A stretch of 8,016 bases of DNA from Candidatus Thiosymbion ectosymbiont of Robbea hypermnestra (GTDB lineage: Bacteria; Pseudomonadota; Gammaproteobacteria; Chromatiales; Chromatiaceae), in NCBI GenBank assembly GCA_020443945.1, contig JAIZWN010000733.1, forward strand, positions 1 to 8,016, given 5' to 3'. The position numbers and the translations under genes are program-made. The stretch's first letter is position 1; every line of letters starts with the position of its first letter. The notes under the pieces were generated by a model that was not told the DNA's origin, did not search any database, and was given only the letters and a program-made list of their open reading frames with translations. Shown here one piece after another: positions 1-6,500 of the stretch.

Positions 1-72
1 CTCGGTGCTCTCCTCTCGCCTTGGCGCGGTTGGGAGGGCTCTGAGGGTGAAAAATAAGGTGAAACGGGGCAC

Positions 73-100
73 TAGAGACTGTCTAAAAAAGCAGTCTCTA
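73..100. other. Stem-loop at the 3' end of the DUF4276 gene
   Basis: TAGAGACTG (73-81) and CAGTCTCTA (92-100) form a perfect 9-bp stem around a 10-base A-rich loop. On the minus strand the stem begins with the stop codon of the DUF4276 gene (TAG, 100-98), and the loop carries six T. No T-run follows the stem on either strand, so it is not a classical intrinsic terminator. It may still stabilise the mRNA end or assist termination. The GACTGTCTAAAAAA part also looks like an insertion-sequence end, so a remnant of a mobile element is an alternative. Confidence 0.4.
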
Positions 101-766
101 AGGGGGTTGAGCCAATTCCCGGAGTTTTCCACAGAAGTAGCGGAAGCTCGGGGATCGGTTGCCCGCGACATCCATTTTCGGTGCAATCATTTCCGCCCAC
201 CTGGATTTTTCCGCCCCGATTGCTTGCCATCCCTTCCCGGACAGGATTGCGGTCCCTCCGGGATAAACGGCATCCGCCAACCTTTCCCATGTGCCACAGA
301 TGCTGTCTTGTTCATAAGCAGTGAGCACCGAATCCTTTGCCTTCGGATATGTGTTTCTGACCGCGTCCAGGTCCCCGAGAAGCCAAGCCTCGCCCTCCTC
401 CACCGCAATGCAGAAGCGCGTTTCTGGCCGTGGATCACAGGCATTTAAAACACCGAACAACTCGTTACGAAAGGTCTTGAGACATCGGTCGTCCAGATCG
501 CACACCAGGATCACCGCGACCCGATAACCTTTTGGATAAGCGGCGAATGTTTTTCCATAGCCCTTCAATAGCTTGGGAAGATTATCGAGCAAAATGCGCT
601 TGCTCGCATCGTCGGTATCCCGCATATTTTCAGGGATACGCCCAATTCCCCTGTAAGCATGAACCTTGAATGTATGACCATCCCCAATGATCCTGGGCAC
701 CAGAATATCCAGGGCCTTTTTACCCGACTGGTCCTCTACGAGTAGCTCGAAGTGCATCGGTCGCAT
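98..766 (-). CDS. DUF4276 family protein with TOPRIM-like motifs, partner of adjacent ATPase
   Basis: This is a 222-residue protein that matches the DUF4276 pattern from end to end as I remember it. An N-terminal LLVEDQSG strand-turn gives a conserved Glu (E11). A hydrophobic strand ends in D90-L-D92-D93, and an AVEEGEAWLLGD segment carries E126, W128 and D132. Near the C-terminus are a GTWE motif and an NRSPSF motif (about residues 190-210). The early Glu plus the later DxD fit a TOPRIM-like metal-binding fold, which suggests a nuclease or phosphotransfer effector; no activity can be proven from sequence. The start chosen is the ATG at 766, which overlaps the ATPase stop as TAATG with GAGG at 772-769. 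That spacing is tight, so the ATG at 757 is also possible. A longer reading from TTG at 796 is less likely. Family assignment is fairly sure; the defence role is inferred. Confidence 0.85.
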   Translation of the reverse strand: MRPMHFELLVEDQSGKKALDILVPRIIGDGHTFKVHAYRGIGRIPENMRDTDDASKRILLDNLPKLLKGYGKTFAAYPKGYRVAVILVCDLDDRCLKTFRNELFGVLNACDPRPETRFCIAVEEGEAWLLGDLDAVRNTYPKAKDSVLTAYEQDSICGTWERLADAVYPGGTAILSGKGWQAIGAEKSRWAEMIAPKMDVAGNRSPSFRYFCGKLRELAQPP

Positions 767-2058
767 TACCTCGCATCCAGATAATCGCTGTACCAAAGCC
801 CCCCCAGGGGAATCCCTTCATCTACCATGTTTTTGACGATCGGGTCCTCGCTCGCCTTTCGGATCGTCGAAAAACCATCGTCACCCTTTTCCAGCACCCA
901 TACCTCTTTCGCCTCCAACGCATCCACAAAATAGGGTTGGTGAGTCGTAATCAAGACCTGGGAGCCGCCCTTTCTCCCCGTTGCATGTTCCCTGAATTCC
1001 CTTGCCAGGGTTTCGAGCAATTTATGATAGAGCCCATTTTCGGGCTCTTCGATACAGAGAAAGGGGGGTGGCGACGGATCCTGCAGGAGTAGAAGGTAAG
1101 CGAAAATCTTCAGCGTACCGTCGGACATCTGCTGGCTGTAAAAGGGATCCTCGAACCCCTTGTCGTTGAATCGCAGCAACAAACGCCCATCCGGCGTTTT
1201 TTCGGTGTCGATCTTGTCGATACCCGGTATCTTCTCCGAGATGCCGCCCAGAATCGCGCGGAAACGCTTGGGGTGCTCCCGTTCCATGAATTGAACCACG
1301 TTGCCCAGATTGTCGCCGTGGATATTCAAATGTTTCTGAGGGCCGGCCAGGGGAAGACCGCGCGCGGCATCCGGTGTGAAATAGCTGAGATACCAACCTT
1401 CGATGAAACGGCGAAAGGCCGAAATCCGCGGATGTTGCTTGAGCGCGCCGAGGGTCGAGATTCCGAGCCGGCGCTTGTCTTCGAGCTCGACGATTTCCGT
1501 CTCTCCGCTTTCCTCTACATCCTCTCCTTTGCGGATGGACTCGATGAGTCCGGTCAGATCCAAAGGTCGATTTTCCTCGTCTATCTGGCGGCCTTCCGTA
1601 TCCCCCTTCCAGGCAACGCCCTTGCCGTCATTCAATATCAGGAACGAGAACGGCCACCCGTGCTTTTGTCCCTTTCGCCTTTGTCTGAGCCGTTCCCTTT
1701 GGACATAGGGACGCCCGTTTGTATCGAGATCGATGGAGACCTCATAGGTAATTGGTCGGGCATTGCCATCCTCTTTGTAATACACCGCGAACTCGATCGG
1801 CTCCCGGGTTCCCCGCGCCCTGATACGCTCGTAACCGCCGCGGCCGCGCGAATCACAGGCCTCTTCCACCCCGCTTTTCAGGCAGTCCGCCAGAAAGCCG
1901 AAGGCATCGAACAGCGTACTCTTACCAACCCCGTTCTTGCCGATAACCGCGGTCATCGGCGTGAGCGGCTCCGCCTGCTGGAGATTCCATAACTTACCCA
2001 GGGCAATATCCCGCAGAACGCGAAAATTCCGTATCCTGAAACCCTCTATCTTTGCCAT
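766..2058 (-). CDS. AAA_21-type P-loop ATPase (ABC/SMC-like), defence-associated
   Basis: The 430-residue protein opens with the typical KIEGFRIRNFRVLRD strand. It has a Walker A GKNGVGKST at residues 40-48, a signature-like QQMSDGT at about 309-315, a Walker B FLCIEEPE at 333-340 and a switch histidine in TTHQP (H373). The middle part (about 60-300) is the variable insert of this family and includes an acidic stretch near 178-194. There is no signal peptide or membrane segment. Related ATPases (OLD, PtuA, AriA-like) dimerise on ATP and control a nuclease or toxin partner. Here the partner is most likely the overlapping downstream DUF4276 protein. The ATG at 2058 is preferred, with AAGAGA a few bases upstream. 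An in-frame GTG at 2106 adds 16 residues not expected for the family and has no clear ribosome site. Base composition looks less GC-rich than the right cassette, so separate acquisition is possible. Confidence 0.9.
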   Translation of the reverse strand: MAKIEGFRIRNFRVLRDIALGKLWNLQQAEPLTPMTAVIGKNGVGKSTLFDAFGFLADCLKSGVEEACDSRGRGGYERIRARGTREPIEFAVYYKEDGNARPITYEVSIDLDTNGRPYVQRERLRQRRKGQKHGWPFSFLILNDGKGVAWKGDTEGRQIDEENRPLDLTGLIESIRKGEDVEESGETEIVELEDKRRLGISTLGALKQHPRISAFRRFIEGWYLSYFTPDAARGLPLAGPQKHLNIHGDNLGNVVQFMEREHPKRFRAILGGISEKIPGIDKIDTEKTPDGRLLLRFNDKGFEDPFYSQQMSDGTLKIFAYLLLLQDPSPPPFLCIEEPENGLYHKLLETLAREFREHATGRKGGSQVLITTHQPYFVDALEAKEVWVLEKGDDGFSTIRKASEDPIVKNMVDEGIPLGGLWYSDYLDAR

Positions 2059-2298
2059 GGCGATCTCTTGCGTAAGGTTATAACCCCGTTGCCTCCAGAT
2101 ATGCACGAACCCGCGGGGCGGGGCGGATCGGAGCAGGCACGGTGGTTATGGGTAGAACAGGATACACATGCCCGCCCGCGCCGTAACCTGACATTCGGTG
2201 TCGGGCGGGTACAGCATTCCGCTTGATAAGGTGAAATGCGGTACTGGACCCCACCCAACCCGCATCGCTATCATGGCTATTGCAAGCGAGCCACCGCC
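2059..2298. promoter_or_regulatory. Divergent intergenic region between the two cassettes
   Basis: This region must hold the control signals for both divergent cassettes. Visible elements are a perfect 10-bp palindrome GGTTATAACC (2076-2085), which includes a TATAAC that could be a minus-strand -10, and an inverted repeat CCCGCCCG (2171-2178) / CGGGCGGG (2202-2209) with a small GACA/TGTC hairpin in its spacer. For the plus strand, CTGACA (2188-2193) and TACAGC (2210-2215) are 16 bases apart and could be a weak sigma-70 pair. None of these is a strong promoter match. An AAGG at 2228-2231 precedes an ATG at 2236 that is the alternative start of the TIR gene. Confidence 0.35.
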
Positions 2299-3534
2299 AT
2301 GGACGATTATCGCCACCACGCCTTCATCAGCTACGCCTGGGCCGACAACCAGCCCTTCGACGCCCCCGGTCGCGCCGATCAGGGCCGCGACGGCCAGGCC
2401 CGGCGCAACGGCTGGATCAGTGTCTTCCACGACCGCCTTTGCAAACACCTGGGCCGGACCCTGGGCCGCATCCCCGAAGGCGAGCGGGTCTGGCTGGACT
2501 ACGAGCAACTGCGCGGCAACGATGCCGTCACCCCCCGGATCATTGACGAGCTGAACCATTCCGCGTCTCTGATCCCCATCCTCTCCAAAGCCTGGTTCGA
2601 TTCCCCCTGGTGCCGGCAGGAATTCACCACCTTCATCGCGCAAGCCCCTGATCCGCTGGAGCGGCTATTCCCGGTCTGGATGGAGCCGGTGGAAAACACC
2701 GAGCTCGATGAGGACGGCCAAAAAATCCGAGATCGGCTCCAAAAGCTACACGGCTACCAGTTCTGGTACAAGAACGATGCCGGCCGGATCCGCACCCGCT
2801 GGTTCCCCTCCATGGAGATCGCCGATCGGGATTACAGCGACACCCAGCAGGACATGGCTCGCGATATAGCCGATATGACCAAGCGGCTCGGGCTGCTCGA
2901 GCGGCCCGCCAAGGACGCATCCGTCCCCGAGTCCGACGGCGCTGCCCGGCAAGCGCCCCCGACACCCCGCGACCCACCGGCGCCGCCCACCGAGGACCAC
3001 AATCTGGTCATCGTCATCGGCGGCAGCGGTGACGCCTCCCTGATCGGGGACATCACCCGCACCCTGAACGCCCGCGGGGACTCCAGCTACCGAGCTCCCC
3101 TGATGGTGCGGGACCAGCGCGGCCAGTACAAACCCTCGGAGCTGCGCCGGGATCTGCGCGAGAACCTCGAGCAGGCCAACACCGTGCTCATGGTCGTCGA
3201 CCAAGGCCCCCGGAACCAGATCAACGAGCAGCTCTACGAATATGCCCAGGCCGCCGCCAGGCACCCGGAGCGGAAACCGAACCTGAACCTCTACCACCTG
3301 GGCAAGCAACCGCTGGACCTCCGTCCATCCGGCCTCGACCCACGGATTCACCCCATACCGGACGGCGACATGAGCAAAATCCTGGAGCTGGCGCCCCAAC
3401 CGCCGGCAAAACCACAGGTCCAACGCATCATCGAAGGCATCATCCCCTCCGTCTCGACCCAACCGGACAGCACCACAACCCTGCGTCAAATGCGAGACGA
3501 GCGCACCCGACAACTTTCCGGGCACTTCTCATGA
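2299..3534 (+). CDS. TIR-domain effector protein with a second TIR-like C-terminal domain
   Basis: The 411-residue protein begins with a TIR domain (about 5-155). It shows the HHAFISYAW box 1, a GWISVFHDRL helix, VWLDYEQLRGND (about 64-75), and ASLIPILSKAWFDSPWCRQEF, where E108 sits at the place of the catalytic Glu in NADase TIRs. A Pro/Ala-rich linker (about 203-233) leads to a second alpha/beta domain (about 234-365). This starts NLVIVIGGSGD, then has a helix LRRDLRENLEQA and a strand NTVLMVVDQGP, and looks like another Rossmann/TIR-like unit. No membrane segment is seen. The ATG at 2299 is preferred because box 1 then lies close to the N-terminus, with GAG eight bases upstream. The ATG at 2236, with AAGGTG nearby, would add 21 residues and cannot be excluded. 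It probably acts as the effector of the downstream nSTAND protein, cleaving NAD+ on activation; this is inferred. Confidence 0.88.
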   Translation: MDDYRHHAFISYAWADNQPFDAPGRADQGRDGQARRNGWISVFHDRLCKHLGRTLGRIPEGERVWLDYEQLRGNDAVTPRIIDELNHSASLIPILSKAWFDSPWCRQEFTTFIAQAPDPLERLFPVWMEPVENTELDEDGQKIRDRLQKLHGYQFWYKNDAGRIRTRWFPSMEIADRDYSDTQQDMARDIADMTKRLGLLERPAKDASVPESDGAARQAPPTPRDPPAPPTEDHNLVIVIGGSGDASLIGDITRTLNARGDSSYRAPLMVRDQRGQYKPSELRRDLRENLEQANTVLMVVDQGPRNQINEQLYEYAQAAARHPERKPNLNLYHLGKQPLDLRPSGLDPRIHPIPDGDMSKILELAPQPPAKPQVQRIIEGIIPSVSTQPDSTTTLRQMRDERTRQLSGHFS

Positions 3535-3575
3535 AATTGGTTCTCGACAGCTCCGTCATCGTGATGGAACCATGA
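3531..3575 (+). other. 14-codon mini-ORF between TIR and nSTAND genes, PIN-like start
   Basis: The frame reads MKLVLDSSVIVMEP then stops. Its ATG overlaps the TIR stop (ATGA at 3531-3534). Its own stop overlaps the ATG at 3572 (ATGA again), the most upstream in-frame start of the nSTAND gene. The first eleven residues resemble the opening strand of PIN-domain (VapC-type) toxins, where the Asp is a metal ligand. It could be a short leader that couples translation of the two genes, a relic of a lost toxin gene, or chance. No strong ribosome site precedes it. Confidence 0.25.
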
Positions 3576-3584
3576 CAATGCGCC

Positions 3585-3589
3585 AGGAG
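3585..3589 (+). promoter_or_regulatory. Ribosome binding site that fixes the nSTAND start
   Basis: AGGAG lies nine bases before the ATG at 3599. The upstream in-frame ATGs at 3572 and 3578 have no comparable site, and 3578 is too close to this one. This favours 3599 as the main start of the nSTAND protein. Confidence 0.6.
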
Positions 3590-3598
3590 CCTGCAAGC

Positions 3599-6500
3599 AT
3601 GAATCGGATCGAATCATCGGCCACCGCCGGTCCGACGCGGGCCAACCGCCCCTACCCCGGATTGCGCCCCTTCGGCCGCGAGGAATCGGACCGCTTCTTC
3701 GGCCGCGAAGACCAGATCGACCAGCTACTCGACAAACTCGCCGAGACCCACTTCCTGGCCGTACTCGGCACCTCCGGCTCCGGCAAATCCTCCCTGGTGC
3801 GCGCCGGTCTGCTGCCGGCCCTGGACAGCGGCGTCCTGATCCCCCCCGAGCCCGCCGCCGCCCTCCCCTCCTGGGCCATCGCCGAGCTCCGCCCCGGCGA
3901 CCACCCCATCCGCCGGCTGGCCGCCGCCCTGATCCGGGACACCGGCATGGGCCGGGACCTCCCCGCCGCCGAACAAAACCAGCGGATCACCGCGCTGGAA
4001 CAAGACCTGCGCCTCGGCCGGCGCGCGCTCCGAAACCGCCTGCACCTGGAGCCCCTACCCCCCGGCGAGCGACTGCTGATCCTGGTAGACCAGTTCGAGG
4101 AACTCTTCCGCTTCCAGCGCGACGACCCCCGGGAAGCCGCCGAATTCGTCGCCCTGCTGCTGGCCGCCGCCTACCACCCCGACTGCTACCTGGTCATCAC
4201 CCTGCGCTCCGAATTCATCGGCGACTGCGCCCGCTACCCGGACCTGCCCGAGGCCATCAACGCCGGCCTCTTCCTGACCCCGCGCCTGAGCCCGGAACAG
4301 CTCGCCGACGCCATCCAGCTCCCGGCCCGGCTGCCCGAATTCCGCGGCGACGTCGATCCCGGCCTGGCGCGCCGGCTGCTGATCGAGGCCGCCTCTGAGC
4401 AAGACCAGCTGCCCCTGCTGCAACACCTGCTCATGCGCCTGTGGGACCGCGCCCGCGCCGCCGGCCGGGAAAACCCCGTCCTCGACGAGGCCGACCTCGC
4501 CGCGCTCGGCGGCCTGCACGCCGCCCTGGACCGCCACGCCGAAGAGGCCCTGGCCGAGCTCGCTACGGACCAACAACAAACCGCCGAGGTCCTCTTCCGG
4601 GCCCTCACCGAACGCACCACGGGCCAGCGCGACACCCGCCGGCCGGTAAGCATCGCCCAAGTCGCCCGCATCGCCGACAAAACGCCGCAACAGATCATCC
4701 ACTGCACCGCGCCCTTCCGCCGCACCGACCGCAGCTTCCTCATGCCCCCGGCGGACCAGCCGCTCGACGCCGAAGACACCCTCGACATCACCCACGAGGC
4801 CCTCATCCGCCAATGGCAACGGCTCCGGGACTGGACCGCCGACGAAGCCGAGCAGGCCGAGCTTTACCAACGCCTGGAAGCCGCCGCCCAACGCTGGCAC
4901 CGGGGCCAGGGCGCCCTCTGGACCGACCCGGATCTGCAGATCGGGCTGGACTGGCGGGACAAACACCGGCCTAGCGACGCCTGGGCCGCACGCTACGGCG
5001 GCGACTTCGACCTGGCCATGAAATTCCTGGACGCCGGCCGGGATCAGCGCGAACAACAACGCACCGCCGAGTGGAAACAGCAGCGCCGGAAGCTGCGCCG
5101 GGCCTGGGCCATCGCCGTGTTCTCCCTGATTGCCCTGGCCCTTACCCTGGCCCTGGCCGGTTGGGCCTGGGTCGAGCGGCAAAACGCCGTCGCCGCCAAA
5201 CAGGAGGCCAAAGAACACGCCGAGCTTGCAGAGGCACAGAAGCAGGTCGCCGAAGCAGCCAAAGACCGTGCCCAGCGCAATGCGGGCGAAGCCCAGAAAC
5301 AACGCATTCGGGCCGAACGCGCCGGTCAGCAACGCACCGAGCAGCTCTTCGAGTCCGGCCTCACCCACGCCGCCCTCCTGGCCCAAAGCGAGGACTATGC
5401 CGCCGCCTGGCGGGTGCTCGGCCAGACAACCGCCCTGGACCCGGCCATCCCCCCGGACCGCCGCCACGCCCGCAACCTGCTGGCCGGCTTCGTGGACCTG
5501 CGCCACGGCGCATCGGACCAGATCTACCGCGGCGCCGACGCCGCCCTGATCGATCTGGCCCTGAGCCCGGATGGCCGCTGGCTGGCCGCCGGCGGCGAGC
5601 GCGGCGAGCTGGTCATCTTCGACGCCGCCGGCGGCGAGCTGGTGCACCGCCTGGAGGGACATGATCCAAAATCAGGTGAGGATGGAGCCGTCAATGCCGT
5701 CCGCTTTACCGCGGATGGCAAAACCCTGATCAGCGCCGGCGAGGACCGCCACATCCGCCACTGGTCCGTCCCGGACTGGCAAATCCAACAACAATGGCCG
5801 GCCCCGGCCGGGGTCTTCTCACTGGCCCTGAGTCCGGACGGCAAGCGCTTGGCCAGTGCCGGTCAGGACGACGCAATCACAATCTGGTCCATGGCGACCG
5901 GCGAGCCTACTCGTACCCTGCGCGGCAAGAGCAGCAACATTGCCGACGGCGCCAGTCTGGCCTGGCTGCCGGATGGCCGGCTGATCAGCGGCGGCTATAA
6001 CGGCCAGGTCGGCATCTGGAACCCGGAAACCGGAGAGGAACAACCCCTGCCGAGCATCCACACCGAACAGGTCAACAGTGTTGCCGTCAGTCCGGACGGC
6101 CAGCGGATTGCTACCGGCGGCGCCGACAGGACCATTATTCTCTGGGACGCCAACGGCCAGCCCTTGCGCCGTCTGCACGGCCATCGGAACGATGTGCTCG
6201 GCCTGGCCTTCGACCCGTCCGGCCAACGTCTGCTGTCCGCGAGCTATGACAACGACCTGCGGCTGTGGGACCTTGCCTCCGGCGCCAGCCTGCGGGTCTT
6301 CCAGGGCCACGAGGCCGGGCTCTGGTCCGTCATCGTCCGCGATGGCCGGGCCTACACCGCCGCCAACGACGGCACAATCCGCCGCTGGCCCCTGGAGCAA
6401 GAGCAACCCGGCCAATGGCTCTGGGACCTGGATAATCGGAAACCTAAAGCAGTCCAGCTGATCCTGGACCGGGCCGATGCCGGAACGGACACACTACTGG

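Noticed and set aside
5..448. 147-codon plus-strand frame at the left edge
   Set aside because: It runs antisense through the DUF4276 gene and the hairpin; the product resembles nothing.
1273..1992. 239-codon plus-strand frame
   Set aside because: It is antisense to the ATPase, whose Walker A, Walker B and signature motifs are all on the minus strand.
2077..2105. Minus-strand promoter TGCATA / TATAAC for the ATPase
   Set aside because: The -35 match is poor and the resulting leader would be only about 12 bases, so I mention it only within the intergenic entry.
2746..3525. 259-codon minus-strand frame
   Set aside because: It is antisense to the TIR gene, with no recognisable motif or ribosome site.
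5585..5639. 16-bp repeat GCCGCCGGCGGCGAGC inside the first WD40 blade
   Set aside because: It is 39 bases apart and in frame, and explained by Ala/Gly/Glu codons in GC-rich coding sequence.
4055..5662. 535-codon open frame on the minus strand
   Set aside because: It lies fully antisense to the nSTAND coding region. The Gly/Ala/Val/Leu-rich product is the usual shadow of GC-rich DNA, and no domain is visible.
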